Shown here: piece after piece, positions 38,833 to 47,533 of the stretch
Layout of the letters: each line of letters starts with the position of its first letter
Numbering within the stretch: the first letter of the stretch is position 1
Assembly: GCF_009601165.1 (NCBI RefSeq)
Contig: NZ_WIRE01000001.1
Span: 248,001 to 312,000, forward strand
DNA length: 64,000 nucleotides
DNA from: Alcanivorax sediminis
Lineage (GTDB): Bacteria > Pseudomonadota > Gammaproteobacteria > Pseudomonadales > Alcanivoracaceae
Direction: 5' to 3'
Translations under genes and position numbers: made by a program
Notes under the pieces: model-generated
What the model saw: only the letters and a program-made list of their open reading frames with translations
Database searches by the model: none
What the model was told of the DNA's origin: nothing

Positions 38833-38932
38833 ATGAGCCTGGCCTGAGCCCTTCCCCCGTCCACCATCGGGCTTCAAGCCTCTGACATTAACAAACCCAC
38901 GTCACACCCTTAGTGACCAGCCGTACACGTTG

Positions 38933-38960
38933 TTGCACTTTCGGTCGTATTCACTACAAA
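38933..38960 (+). promoter_or_regulatory. Candidate promoter of rmf
   Basis: TTGCAC, 16-base spacer, TACAAA. It would give a leader of about 60 bases. Confidence 0.4.
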
Positions 38961-39028
38961 AATGCGCCGTGTTCCCCTATGCAAAGCCCTCGCCGATGCT
39001 AGTCTCAAGGCATGACAGGAGAGACACC

Positions 39029-39223
39029 ATGAACCCGAACCAGCAACAACGGGAAAAAGCCTACAATCAGGGCTGCATGTGGGGCCTCGGCGGCGGCGAC
39101 AGCAATCGCTGCCCCTATACGCCTGACGATCCGCTGACACAGTGGTGGTTCCAGGGCTGGGAAGCCGGCATCGACGCCTGGAATGACCGTCACCACAACA
39201 AGGCACCTGCCCAACAGGCGTGA
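39029..39223 (+). CDS. rmf: Ribosome modulation factor
   Basis: 64 residues from ATG 39029 (AGGAGAG upstream). Family landmarks: 'KAYNQGCMWGLGGG', 'CPYTPDDP', then 'QWWFQGWEAGIDAW', which match the E. coli Rmf pattern CPY...QWLGGWREA. Rmf binds 70S ribosomes in stationary phase and turns them into inactive 100S dimers. The Ala/Gln-rich end is dispensable. The gene stands alone between gshA and dsbB. Confidence 0.9.
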   Translation: MNPNQQQREKAYNQGCMWGLGGGDSNRCPYTPDDPLTQWWFQGWEAGIDAWNDRHHNKAPAQQA

Positions 39224-39347
39224 TCCTGCCAGCCTGGCACTCCCTGGACCTCTGCGACCCGGCAGCCTGCGACTTTCGTCGCTGTGAAGTTGCCGCCAAG
39301 CCCGCTTTTCCCTACCCTTCCGGCGTCAACGAACGAAAGAGCTCACC

Positions 39348-39851
39348 ATGACGTCGATCATTCCTGCTCCGCGACTGCTTAACCTGCTGGCCCTGCTGGC
39401 CTGTCTCTTTGCCATGGCCGGCGCCCTCTACCTGCAACATGTGGACGGCCTGGAACCCTGCCCCCTGTGTATCTTCCAGAGGGTCGGCGTCATCGCTGCC
39501 GCACTGGTGTTGCTGGTGGCAGCCGTGCACGGTCCTAAACGGGTTGGGGTACGTATCTATGGCCTGCTTACCGGTCTCGCTGCCATCGGCGGCGGTGCGG
39601 TTTCCATCCGTCATATCTGGCTGCAAAACCTGCCACCGGATCAGGTCCCGGCCTGCGGCCCCGGTCTTGAGTACATGCTGGACGTCTTCCCGCTACAGAA
39701 TGTGGTCCAGCAGGTATTGGCTGGCTCCGGCGAGTGTGCCGAGCTGGACTGGAGCTTCCTGGGGCTCAGCCTTCCGGCCTGGTCACTGGTGGTATTTTCC
39801 GGGCTGCTGGCGGTCGCACTGATTCAGCTGTTCCGCCCATTGCCCCGCTGA
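39348..39851 (+). CDS. dsbB: Disulfide bond formation protein B
   Basis: 167 residues, four membrane helices. The two cysteine pairs are present: Cys38/Cys41 in '[10 protein letters not shown]', Cys103 in '[10 protein letters not shown]' and Cys130 in 'GSGECAEL'. It re-oxidises DsbA and passes electrons to ubiquinone. Six bases separate it from cidA/lrgA, so they share a transcript, an unusual partnership. Confidence 0.95.
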   Translation: MTSIIPAPRLLNLLALLACLFAMAGALYLQHVDGLEPCPLCIFQRVGVIAAALVLLVAAVHGPKRVGVRIYGLLTGLAAIGGGAVSIRHIWLQNLPPDQVPACGPGLEYMLDVFPLQNVVQQVLAGSGECAELDWSFLGLSLPAWSLVVFSGLLAVALIQLFRPLPR

Positions 39852-39857
39852 TTTGTC

Positions 39858-40226
39858 ATGATTGATGGCCTGTTGATCCTGCTGTTTTTCCAGTTTCTCG
39901 GTGAGGTGGTGATTCGCCTCACCGGCCTGCCCCTGCCTGCCCCTGTGCTTGGCATGGTGTTGCTGCTGATCGCCCTGCTGCTCAATGCGCCCTTCTCCCA
40001 GCGCGTCGCCCCCGCCGCCGGCACCCTGATCAAGCACATCAGCCTGCTGATCTTTCCCCTGGGTGTGGGCATCGTACTGCAATGGGACCGCTATCAGGAA
40101 AACGCCCTGGCCCTGGTCGTGGCGGTGGTGGGCGGCACCATTCTCAGCATGATTCTGGTGACCCTGATGCTGAAATTCCTGATGGGTGGCAAGCACCAGG
40201 AAAAAGGGGATGGCCATGGACACTGA
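39858..40226 (+). CDS. CidA/LrgA family holin-like protein
   Basis: 122 residues, four hydrophobic helices. Family motifs: 'LLILLFFQFLGEVVIRLTGL', 'LPAPVLGMVLLLIALLLN', 'HISLLIFPLGVGIVLQW'. Holin-like proteins of this family are now linked to pyruvate uptake and programmed lysis. The C-terminal His/Gly/Lys-rich tail overlaps the next gene by 11 bases. Confidence 0.92.
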   Translation: MIDGLLILLFFQFLGEVVIRLTGLPLPAPVLGMVLLLIALLLNAPFSQRVAPAAGTLIKHISLLIFPLGVGIVLQWDRYQENALALVVAVVGGTILSMILVTLMLKFLMGGKHQEKGDGHGH

Positions 40227-40941
40227 CCTGCAATCCCTGGCCGGGCTGGTTCACACTCCCCTGTTCGGCGTTCTGCTCACCCTGGCCAGCTATCAGTTCG
40301 CCCTTTGGGTGTATGGCAAGAGCAACAGCCTGCCTTTGTTTCACCCTTTTCTGGTGGCCTCTATCCCGGTCATTATCGTATTGCCGCTGGTCGGCGTGAA
40401 TTATGAGGAATACCGCGAACAGACCAGTCTGATCGCCTTCCTGCTCGGCCCGGCCACCGTGGCGTTGGCCTGGCCCCTGTATCGCCAGCTGCATACCGTA
40501 CGCAGCGTGCTCACCCCCATCATGATCGCTACCGTGATCGGCGCCTTTATCGCGGCCGGCATCTCCGTAGGTCTGGCGTGGTGGCTTGGTGCTCCACAGG
40601 ATGTAATCGCATCACTGGCGCCCAAATCCATTACCACCCCCATCGCCGTGGAAGTGGTGAAGTCCACCGGAGGTTCGGAATCGCTGGTGGCCGGCGCCGT
40701 GGCGATTACCGGCATTGTCGGCGCACTGGCCGCCGGCCCGATTTTCCGTCTGCTGAAGGTGACTGATGACCGCATTCGCGGCTTTGCGCTGGGCCTGGTG
40801 GCCCACGCCATTGGCACAGCCCGCGCCTTCGAGTACGGCGAGAAGGCCGGTGCTTTCAGCGGCCTGGCGCTCGGCCTCTGCGGCCTGGTAACTGCACTGG
40901 CATTACCGTGGATCTGGCCCTGGATCGCCTCACTGCTCTGA
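40216..40941 (+). CDS. LrgB/CidB family membrane protein
   Basis: 241 residues from ATG 40216, with GGGG six bases upstream; ATG 40210 is an alternative. Hydrophobic throughout, with the LrgB landmarks 'FLLGPATVALAWPLYRQL', 'SLAPKSITTPIAVEVVKSTGG' and 'GLVAHAIGTARAFEYGEKAGAFS'. Works with the LrgA-type partner whose gene it overlaps. Followed by a good terminator. Confidence 0.94.
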   Translation: MDTDLQSLAGLVHTPLFGVLLTLASYQFALWVYGKSNSLPLFHPFLVASIPVIIVLPLVGVNYEEYREQTSLIAFLLGPATVALAWPLYRQLHTVRSVLTPIMIATVIGAFIAAGISVGLAWWLGAPQDVIASLAPKSITTPIAVEVVKSTGGSESLVAGAVAITGIVGALAAGPIFRLLKVTDDRIRGFALGLVAHAIGTARAFEYGEKAGAFSGLALGLCGLVTALALPWIWPWIASLL

Positions 40942-40949
40942 TGCCTGTG

Positions 40950-40977
40950 AGCCGGGGCACAGTTTCCCCGGCTTTTT
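40950..40977 (+). terminator. Terminator of the dsbB-lrgAB unit
   Basis: AGCCGGGG-CACAGTTT-CCCCGGCT stem-loop followed by TTTT. Confidence 0.9.
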
Positions 40978-41190
40978 CCCATCGCTACAAAAATCGCTTT
41001 ATTTATAAAAAAATCGTCTTTATCGGCAAGTTACTGAGTCCTCTCCGTTTTTTCACTCTCCTCGCCCTCTCTGCCCCCAAAAGCCCATTCTGCCCATTGC
41101 AGCCTGCGGCGAGGAAAGCCTAGTCTCGATAGCCCGCAAGGAAAAACGGCGTTACAGAATACTCAGCCATTCCAATAAGGAGGAGAGACA

Positions 41191-41673
41191 ATGGCGAGCA
41201 CGTCACCCAGCGCAATGGCCCAGTGGCAACGCATTGAAACCCTGGTAAAAGCATGGCTGGATGAGCGCCAGCAATTGATTGTCTTGCTCTGCACGCTGCA
41301 AGGCATGCGCGGTTTCAGTTCACAAGTGCCACAGCAAAAACAGCTACAACAATTTTGCGAATTACTGATGGATTACATCAGTGCCGGTTACTTTGAGGTA
41401 TACCGGGAACTGGTCAACGAAGCCCGCCATTTCCATCGTGAAAACCCGGCACTCACTCACCACATTCTCAGCCAGCTGGATGCCTCCACTGACGAAGCCC
41501 TTGCCTTCAATGCTGATTTCGAAAACCCGGCCAGCAATAGCCTGCTGAAAGCCCGGCTTCCGCAGCGCATCAGCCAACTCATGGAAACCCTGGAAGAACG
41601 TTTTGCCCTGGAAGACCAGCTGATCCTCAGCATTCACCAACAGGAACCGCCGCTGCGCAAAGCGATGCATTAA
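41191..41673 (+). CDS. rsd: Rsd/AlgQ anti-sigma-70 regulator
   Basis: 160 residues with AAGGAGGAGAG just upstream, a very strong ribosome site. All-helical: 'LVKAWLDERQQLIVLLCTLQG', 'LQQFCELLMDYISAGYFEVY', then 'LPQRISQLMETLEERFALED'. AlgQ in Pseudomonas and Rsd in E. coli bind region 4 of sigma-70 in stationary phase and free polymerase for other sigma factors. The upstream AT-rich segment near 41000-41025 probably holds its promoter. Confidence 0.9.
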   Translation: MASTSPSAMAQWQRIETLVKAWLDERQQLIVLLCTLQGMRGFSSQVPQQKQLQQFCELLMDYISAGYFEVYRELVNEARHFHRENPALTHHILSQLDASTDEALAFNADFENPASNSLLKARLPQRISQLMETLEERFALEDQLILSIHQQEPPLRKAMH

Positions 41674-41730
41674 GGGAACGCAACAGGCTACACGCCAAAA
41701 CTGGCCAGGGATCCGGGCATTGGCAAGGAA

Positions 41731-41825
41731 GGAGAATAGAAGCGAATTGCGAGTTTCGAAAGGCAAAATCAAGAACCACACCCGCTTTTGCTTTTCGTAA
41801 CTCGAAACTCGTTACTCGCTTCTCC
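41731..41825. repeat. Dispersed palindromic element, copy C (best preserved)
   Basis: Outer ends GGAGAA and TTCTCC; left arm GCGAGTTTCGAAAGGCAAAA (41749-41768); right arm TTTTGCTTTTCG then AACTCGAAACTCG. As RNA it would fold into one long hairpin. Lies between convergent rsd and the creD-linked small gene. Confidence 0.85.
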
Positions 41826-41842
41826 TCGCTCGTAGCTGAAAC

Positions 41843-42058
41843 CTACCCGAGCCCCAACAATGCCCGCCCACGCTGCCGCGCGCCCAATCGCCACCACAGC
41901 ATGCCCAGACTGCGAATCGCATCTCGATCCGCTGCGTTGCTCGCGAGGGCCTGCTGCGCCAGGCGTAACGCCTGACGCAGCAGAGAGTGTTCGTCCATGG
42001 GCCGCTGTCGAGCAGCCATCATCAAGGCATGGATTCTGATCCGTGCCGCGCGCTTCAT
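41843..42058 (-). CDS. Small basic protein coupled to creD
   Basis: 71 residues. The ATG overlaps the creD stop (ATGA), a good sign that it is real. Sequence is Arg/Ala/Leu-rich and helical ('LRQALRLAQQALASNAAD', 'WWRLGARQRGRALLGLG'), with no signal peptide or known domain. The N-terminal half could be one TPR-like helix pair. It may be a short cytosolic helper of the CreBCD response or a decaying frame. Confidence 0.55.
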   Translation of the reverse strand: MKRAARIRIHALMMAARQRPMDEHSLLRQALRLAQQALASNAADRDAIRSLGMLWWRLGARQRGRALLGLG

Positions 42059-43413
42059 GAAGCACTCCCGGTGACCGGCATGGCTTTCGGATTACCGCGC
42101 CCTGCAGCGGCAAAGCTGTACCAGTCAAGTTTGCGGGTGACCAACATCACTGCAGAGAGTGCAACGAACAGCAGTAGCGCACCCAGCAACAATGCATAGT
42201 CTTCTGCCATTAGGATGCCGTAGATCAGCCCCTGCACCAGCAACAGACTCCCGGCAAAGCCCCAGCCCGACCCCGGCGATCGCATCACTGCCATCAGATA
42301 GACACCGATCAACGCGCAGCACGACAAGGCAGCGGCCAGATACGCCCAGACAAAATCAATATGTTCACTGAGGGCCACCAGCAGCAGATAGAACATGGCC
42401 AGCGCCAACCCCACCAACAGATACTGCATGGCATGCAGCGGATAACGACGCAGCACTTCAAACAGGAAGAATGCCGCAAAGGTGAGCCCCACAATCAGAA
42501 AGCTGTACTTGAGGGCCCTCTCGCTGGATAGCAAACCGGTCACCGGTTGAACCAGGCGCACGCGCAGTGATTCATCCCTGTCCAGGCACAACCCCTGATT
42601 ACGGGCACAGTGAATCGCCGAAGAGGAAGCGAGACTATTGGTGCGCCAGCGGCTGTTAAAACCCGCGCCACTGATTTCCCTGTCCACGGGCAGCACCAGG
42701 CCTTCAAAACTTGGGTGCGGCCAATCCGATTGCAGGTTCACTTCCGTCTGCTTCGCTAGCGGGACAAAAGACAAGGATTCCGCGCCATTCAGATTCAACC
42801 TGATCTGAACCGAGAAAGGACCACGCAAATCACCCGGCAACCTCGCCGCCACAACATTTTCCCCCAATCCGGAAGGAAGCTCATCGGTCTCGATCAGGGC
42901 AAGCAACTTCCCGTTCACCATAAAGCTCGGCAACTCCACCAGCCCACGCAATGCGCTGACATGGGTGATGATCATGGCTTCTTCCGAGACCAGCACCTCG
43001 GGTTTCTGGACCGGCTCTCTGAACACCGGCATTTGCGCCTCTATCTGCAGCAGGCTGCGATACATGGGCGAGCCATAGATTCCCCGAAAGCGCATCTCCG
43101 TCTTCATTTTTCCATTAACGGCCAAAATCTCCGGGATATAACGGAAATGCGTCGTTGAGTGTTTCCAGTAAGTGCACTTTTCGTCTTTCTTGCAGTTACT
43201 TTTTTCCTGCAGCTTTTTGGTAATACGTTTCACCACGATCACCGGCCCACTCAGGATCTGCTCCCCCCCCACCTGCTCGGAAAGGGAGGATCTCACCTGC
43301 CAGGCCTCATTCTCGCGTTCACTGACCTTCCCCTGGATCATCATCAACGGCACCACCAGCACCAGCAACAATCCGGCGATGGTCAGCATTTTCAAAAACA
43401 GGCTATTTTTCAT
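42055..43413 (-). CDS. creD: CreD inner-membrane protein
   Basis: 452 residues. N-terminal helix (about 8-26), a periplasmic domain of some 270 residues ('MYRSLLQIEAQMPVF', 'FVPLAKQTEVNLQSDWPHPS'), then five to six helices ('YSFLIVGLTFAAFFLFEVL', 'MQYLLVGLALAMFYLLLVAL'). The motif 'HPSFEGLVLPVDREISGAGF' is a CreD landmark. In E. coli and Pseudomonas CreD is the main output of CreBC and supports envelope integrity and beta-lactam response. A dispersed repeat, not the kinase, lies directly upstream, so creD is a separate transcription unit. Confidence 0.92.
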   Translation of the reverse strand: MKNSLFLKMLTIAGLLLVLVVPLMMIQGKVSERENEAWQVRSSLSEQVGGEQILSGPVIVVKRITKKLQEKSNCKKDEKCTYWKHSTTHFRYIPEILAVNGKMKTEMRFRGIYGSPMYRSLLQIEAQMPVFREPVQKPEVLVSEEAMIITHVSALRGLVELPSFMVNGKLLALIETDELPSGLGENVVAARLPGDLRGPFSVQIRLNLNGAESLSFVPLAKQTEVNLQSDWPHPSFEGLVLPVDREISGAGFNSRWRTNSLASSSAIHCARNQGLCLDRDESLRVRLVQPVTGLLSSERALKYSFLIVGLTFAAFFLFEVLRRYPLHAMQYLLVGLALAMFYLLLVALSEHIDFVWAYLAAALSCCALIGVYLMAVMRSPGSGWGFAGSLLLVQGLIYGILMAEDYALLLGALLLFVALSAVMLVTRKLDWYSFAAAGRGNPKAMPVTGSAS

Positions 43414-43509
43414 GGGTCCTCTCCCCTGTTGGTAACGGGGATCAGGATGCCGACGTTATGAGAGGGTTATGTGTGGATTGTGTGGGGGAATGGCAGCGTC
43501 GAGCGATGA

Positions 43510-43612
43510 GCTTCGAGTTGCGAGAAGCGAGTTTCGAAAGGCAAAACCTCAACCCCCATACCTGGTTGTTGTTTTTGATTTTCGAAACTCGCGTTTGGAA
43601 TCCTTACCTCGC
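43510..43612. repeat. Dispersed palindromic element, copy D
   Basis: Left arm GCGAGTTTCGAAAGGCAAAA at 43527-43546 is identical over 20 bases to copy C; right arm TTTTGATTTTCGAAACTCGC at 43573-43592. Lies between creC and creD. Confidence 0.85.
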
Positions 43613-43664
43613 TGTCACTCGGACCGCCCGCAGCCCCTGACGAGCAAGAGGGCTATGGCTATGG

Positions 43665-45068
43665 CTATGGCAGCCTGAGTGTTACCGCCACCCCATCATC
43701 AGTGTTTTCTACTTGCAGCGAACCACCATGCAGGCTGGCGATCTCCTGGACCATGGCCAGGCCAAGGCCGGAACTTTTCTCCTGCCCTGGGGCCGGCAGG
43801 GAATAGAAACGTTCAGTGACGCGGGAAAGCGCATACCCAGGAATCTGTGGCCCACGGTTTTCCACTCGCAGCGAAGAGTCCGCCACCTTGATCACCAAGG
43901 TCGATTCAGGCTCGGCAAAGCGCAGGGCATTATCGAGCAAGTTGAAGAGCGCTAACGTCAGCGTTTCCGGTTCGGCATTCAGCGCTCTGCCTTCCACCTT
44001 CAAGTGCAGCGACTTTTCCGCCAGCAAGGCATAACGGCTGGACTGCCATTCCTTTACCAGAGACGCCACCTCTACCGGCTGCTTCCGGGCTGGCAAGCTC
44101 TCCAGTTTTTCCAGCCGAGCCATAGCCAGTAACCGATCGAGAAGATGACTCAGGCGTACCGTTTCATGCACCACGTTATCGGTAAAACGACTCAGGGCAG
44201 GATCGTGAATTTCTTCCGCCAGAATTTCCCCCGCCCCACGAATGGCAGCCAGCGGGCTTTTCATTTCATGGGTCAACATGGTCACGTTGTCTTCCAGCCG
44301 CGACCGGTCTTCCAGCTTGCGACGCATCGCCGTCACCGCATCGGCCAGCGCACGAATTTCGTCCTTGCCGCGAAAATCCGGCGGCGCCGCCCTTTCGCCA
44401 CTGGCCACCGCCTCGGCGTAACGTTGCAAACGGCTGACCCGACGGCTCAGCCACCAGGCCAGCAAGCCGCCCAGCAACAGGCAGAACAGCAATACCCCGC
44501 TGCCGTACAGCATCAAGGTGCGCTCCGCGCGCTGCACAAACGGCTCAATGGATCGCCCTGGCTTACCCAGACTGATGACACCAATCAAGCTGCCGGCATC
44601 CCGAATCGGTGCTGCCACATACATCACCGAGGTGGAAGGATCTGCCGGATCACTGCGCGTGGTACGCGCGCCATAGCCGCCTTGCAGCGTCAGGTAGACG
44701 TCATTCCAGCGGGAGAAATCTTCACCTTCATCGATCCCCCGCGAGTCGAACAACACCACGCCATCCGGGCCGGTGATATAAACATGGGTATGGATAGCGC
44801 CTTTCTTCATCCCCCAGATATCCGCATCCGGGGTACGTGCGGCATAGCGCTGCAATGCTTCTCGCAACTGTGGGGTAATCACAATGGCGCCGTTTGCGGC
44901 ATCCACGGCCACCATTTCCGCCAGCAGATTGGCCGCATCCACCAACGTCTCTTCGGCCGATTGACGCACCAGCGGCTTGGCCTGACTGAATACCATGTCC
45001 AGCACGAACCAGCCCAGCAGCCCGAGGATCAGGAAGTAAAACAGCAGCAGGCGTTGGCCGAGTTTCAC
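43665..45068 (-). CDS. creC: CreC sensor histidine kinase
   Basis: 467 residues. TM1 about 7-26, a dCache/CHASE-like periplasmic domain (30-180, 'GPDGVVLFDSRGIDEGEDFS' is typical of CreC), TM2 about 186-207, HAMP, His267 in 'MLTHEMKSPLAAIRG', then HATPase with 'LFNLLDNALRFA' and 'SSGLGLAMVQEIASLHGG'. The ATG overlaps the creB stop. CreBC responds to carbon/redox state and cell-wall stress. Confidence 0.95.
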   Translation of the reverse strand: MKLGQRLLLFYFLILGLLGWFVLDMVFSQAKPLVRQSAEETLVDAANLLAEMVAVDAANGAIVITPQLREALQRYAARTPDADIWGMKKGAIHTHVYITGPDGVVLFDSRGIDEGEDFSRWNDVYLTLQGGYGARTTRSDPADPSTSVMYVAAPIRDAGSLIGVISLGKPGRSIEPFVQRAERTLMLYGSGVLLFCLLLGGLLAWWLSRRVSRLQRYAEAVASGERAAPPDFRGKDEIRALADAVTAMRRKLEDRSRLEDNVTMLTHEMKSPLAAIRGAGEILAEEIHDPALSRFTDNVVHETVRLSHLLDRLLAMARLEKLESLPARKQPVEVASLVKEWQSSRYALLAEKSLHLKVEGRALNAEPETLTLALFNLLDNALRFAEPESTLVIKVADSSLRVENRGPQIPGYALSRVTERFYSLPAPGQEKSSGLGLAMVQEIASLHGGSLQVENTDDGVAVTLRLP

Positions 45069-45721
45069 AGGCTCTCCAGGAAGTAACCAAGCCCACGGCG
45101 AGTCGCGATCAGGGCATCCGCCTGCAGCGGCTTGAGCTTGGCGCGCAGGGTCTTGATATGGGTGTCCACACTACGCTCGAAACTGTCTTCATCACTGTCG
45201 CAGATATCCAGTAAATGGGCCCGGCTGAACACCTGGCCAGGGTGCTGGATCATGGCCGCCAGGATCCGGTACTCGGAACGCGTCAGTGGCAGAGGCTGAC
45301 CTTTGCAGAGAATCCGGGCGCCCGCTTCGTCCAGTTGCCAAAGCGACTCGGACACCCGGGGAGCCAACCGCTTGAGAATGGCACGGATGCGCGCGACCAC
45401 TTCCCTCGGGCTGAACGGCTTGGTGACATAGTCATCACCGCCCAGTTCGAGCCCAAGCACTCGGTCCACTTCTTCCTGCCGGGCGGTGAGAAACAGCACG
45501 GGCACCTCACTGCTGGCTCGCAGCCGTTTGAGCACTTCAAAGCCATTCAAATCCGGCAAGCCCACATCCAGCACGACCAGGTCCACCTTGCCGTGGGACA
45601 GCTTCTCAAGCGCCACCTCTCCCAGCGCCACATGGGACACGGTGAAGTGCTCGCGCTCAAGCGCGAACATCAACGGCTCCGCAATCCGCGGTTCGTCATC
45701 TACAATTAAAATGTGGGTCAC
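45065..45721 (-). CDS. creB: CreB response regulator
   Basis: 218 residues. OmpR-type: acidic pocket in 'IVDDEP', phospho-site Asp52 ('VVLDVGLPDLNGFEVL'), Lys in 'VTKPFSPREV', and a winged helix ('LTRSEYRILAAMIQHPG', 'VDTHIKTLRAKLKPLQ'). Overlaps creC by four bases. It acts on Cre-tag sites upstream of creD and other genes; no clear tandem TTCAC tag was seen upstream of creD here. Confidence 0.95.
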   Translation of the reverse strand: MTHILIVDDEPRIAEPLMFALEREHFTVSHVALGEVALEKLSHGKVDLVVLDVGLPDLNGFEVLKRLRASSEVPVLFLTARQEEVDRVLGLELGGDDYVTKPFSPREVVARIRAILKRLAPRVSESLWQLDEAGARILCKGQPLPLTRSEYRILAAMIQHPGQVFSRAHLLDICDSDEDSFERSVDTHIKTLRAKLKPLQADALIATRRGLGYFLESL

Positions 45722-45795
45722 GTGCCAGGTTCCTTAACGGATATCGTGGCATGATAACCAGAGCACCGTCGTCACCCAAGGAAAGGAGACACATC

Positions 45796-46158
45796 ATGCT
45801 GGAGCGCATCGACAACCTGCCCGAGGATACCGTGGGCGTGAGCGGTCACGGCGAACTGACCGCCAGCGATTACAAGGCCGTTCTGATTCCCGCCATCGAG
45901 GAAGCCCTCAGCGACCATCACCAGATCAATTTCCTCTACGAGCTGGGCCCCACTTTCGAGTCCTTCTCTGCCGGCGCCATGCTGCAAGACGCCCTCCTTG
46001 GCCTGCGCCACCCGCTCAGCTGGCACAAGATCGCCGTCGTCACCAGCCACGACTGGATCGCCAACCTGATCCGCCAGGCCAGTGCGGTGATTCCAGGAGA
46101 AGTGAGAGTATTCGAATGGGCAGAGCAAAAGGACGCGCTGAGCTGGCTGGCGAGCTGA
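45796..46158 (+). CDS. SpoIIAA-like (STAS) protein
   Basis: 120 residues from ATG 45796 with GGAG eight bases upstream. Residues 1-115 fit the SpoIIAA-like/STAS-like family: 'VSGHGELTASDYKAVLIPAI', 'INFLYELGPTFESFSAGAM' and 'WHKIAVVTSHDWIANLI', with the typical 'VFEWAEQKDALSWL' end. Members are small cytosolic proteins of uncertain role. Convergent with the GAF gene. Confidence 0.85.
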   Translation: MLERIDNLPEDTVGVSGHGELTASDYKAVLIPAIEEALSDHHQINFLYELGPTFESFSAGAMLQDALLGLRHPLSWHKIAVVTSHDWIANLIRQASAVIPGEVRVFEWAEQKDALSWLAS

Positions 46159-46161
46159 AGA

Positions 46162-46307
46162 GAAGCTACAAGCCTCAAGCTGCAACGCGAGCAAGCATTA
46201 TCTTTACTGCAGGCTCCTCGCCGCGATTAAGGTCTCGTCGCGGACTGCTAACCTGAAAACACGGCACTGACCAGTCCTCGCCATGTAGCTTGTCGCTCGT
46301 AGCTGGT
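46162..46307. repeat. Dispersed repeat of the GTAGCTT family
   Basis: Left arm GAAGCTACAAGCCTCAAGCT (46162-46181); right arm TGTAGCTTGTCGCTCGTAGC (46284-46303). It fills the whole gap between two convergent genes. The right arm carries the unit that is expanded at 56070. Confidence 0.6.
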
Positions 46308-46309
46308 TT

Positions 46310-46753
46310 TCATCCCGCCTGCCGCATGCTCAATTTCAGTGCATCCAGTAAGTCGCGGCCGGCGCTGTGCAGTTCGCGGATATCCTTGAGGAAGAAGGTC
46401 TTGCGGGCCTCGGTCTGGACCACCAGCACCCCGTAGAGCACGCTGTCGAACTCCAGAGGAATGCCCAGATAGCTCTGGAAGCGCTCTTCATCGGAGCCGT
46501 CAATGTGAAAGTAATCATCATGGGTCCGGATATCCCGAGCCACCACCGGGGAGCGGGAGCGGGCCACCTTGCCCGTGAGCCCCTGGGAAAAAGTCAGCGT
46601 TGCACCCAGCACGCTCTGGTTAAGGCCGCTGGTGGCAACAATCTCCAGGGTCTGGTTAACCACATCAGCCTGATACAAGCTGCAGACCTGCACATTCAGA
46701 CGTTGTCTGACTGAGTCCACACGGGCATGCATGAAATCCGGGGGAAGAGGCAC
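46310..46753 (-). CDS. GAF-domain protein
   Basis: 147 residues, nearly all one GAF domain: 'LNVQVCSLYQADVVNQTLEI', 'VARSRSPVVARDIRTHDDYF', 'FQSYLGIPLEFDSVLYGVLV', 'REL' and a helical end. It resembles the GAF part of PtsP (EI-Ntr). Standalone GAF proteins bind small ligands such as cyclic nucleotides, or act as fRMsr if three cysteines are present; here only Cys24 is seen in the core, so fRMsr activity is unlikely. Role unknown. Confidence 0.8.
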   Translation of the reverse strand: MPLPPDFMHARVDSVRQRLNVQVCSLYQADVVNQTLEIVATSGLNQSVLGATLTFSQGLTGKVARSRSPVVARDIRTHDDYFHIDGSDEERFQSYLGIPLEFDSVLYGVLVVQTEARKTFFLKDIRELHSAGRDLLDALKLSMRQAG

Positions 46754-46834
46754 GGGAACACCTGTCGTGATGATGGGACACCAAATCTTTCAAGATTCGT
46801 GCCGAGCTGATCTATTACACGACATTTCTTTTTG

Positions 46835-46848
46835 TTTACACTGTATAT
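46835..46848 (+). promoter_or_regulatory. Operator-like motif upstream of the TetR gene
   Basis: TTTACACTGTATAT. The exact reverse complement lies at 47534-47547 upstream of the monooxygenase gene. The core TACACTGTA is palindrome-like, as TetR-type operators are. Confidence 0.65.
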
Positions 46849-46873
46849 GCATCAATTACCCCGGAGTGCCGTT

Positions 46874-47491
46874 TTGGCCAAAAAAGCAAAAACAGAAGCC
46901 GAAATTGCCCAATTCCGCGATTCGGTCTGCGCGGCCGCCACCCGCCTGTTTATCGAGCGAGGCCCGCAAAACGTGACCATGCGGCAGATCGCCAGCGAGG
47001 TGGGGGTAAGCCCGATGACACCCTATCGCTATTTCCGCGACAAGGACGAGATCCTTGCCATTGTCCGCGCCGAAGCCTTCAACCGTTTTTCCGAAGCCCT
47101 GGAAAACGCCGTGGCCAATGCCCCGGATGCGCGCAGCAAAGGCCGCGCCGTGGGGGACGCCTATGTCAATTTCGCCAAGACCTTTCCCTCCGCCTACCAG
47201 CTGATTTTTGCTTTCGCACAGCAGGATGAAGAGCAATACCCCGAACTGGTTACGGCCAACGCCCGTGCCCAGAAAGCCATGGTCAATTATGTGGAAGAGA
47301 TGATTGCCGCCGGCTTGCTGGAAGGGGATGCCCAGCTGATCGGCTATATGTTCTGGGCCACCTTGCACGGTATCGTGGTGCTGGAGCTGGCCAGCGGCCT
47401 GCGCGGCATGAACGGCCAGACCCTGCGCGAAAAGATCATGCGCACCCTCTATGCGGGCATGAAGGTGCATCCACCCCATCTGGACGATTGA
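46874..47491 (+). CDS. TetR-family regulator
   Basis: 205 residues from a TTG at 46874, with GGAG seven bases upstream; the longer frame (ATG at 46832 or 46847) would overlap the operator. N-terminal HTH: 'RDSVCAAATRLFIERG', 'MRQIASEVGVSPMTPYRYFRDK'. The ligand-binding half ends 'GMKVHPPHLDD'. The 'MTPYRYF' recognition helix and 'YPELV' are common in regulators of fatty-acid or oxidised-substrate genes. Likely represses itself and the downstream monooxygenase. Confidence 0.88.
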   Translation: MAKKAKTEAEIAQFRDSVCAAATRLFIERGPQNVTMRQIASEVGVSPMTPYRYFRDKDEILAIVRAEAFNRFSEALENAVANAPDARSKGRAVGDAYVNFAKTFPSAYQLIFAFAQQDEEQYPELVTANARAQKAMVNYVEEMIAAGLLEGDAQLIGYMFWATLHGIVVLELASGLRGMNGQTLREKIMRTLYAGMKVHPPHLDD

Positions 47492-47533
47492 CCATTTCGC
47501 TCACGGGCTCGGCAAAGGCTATTGACCTTTAAA

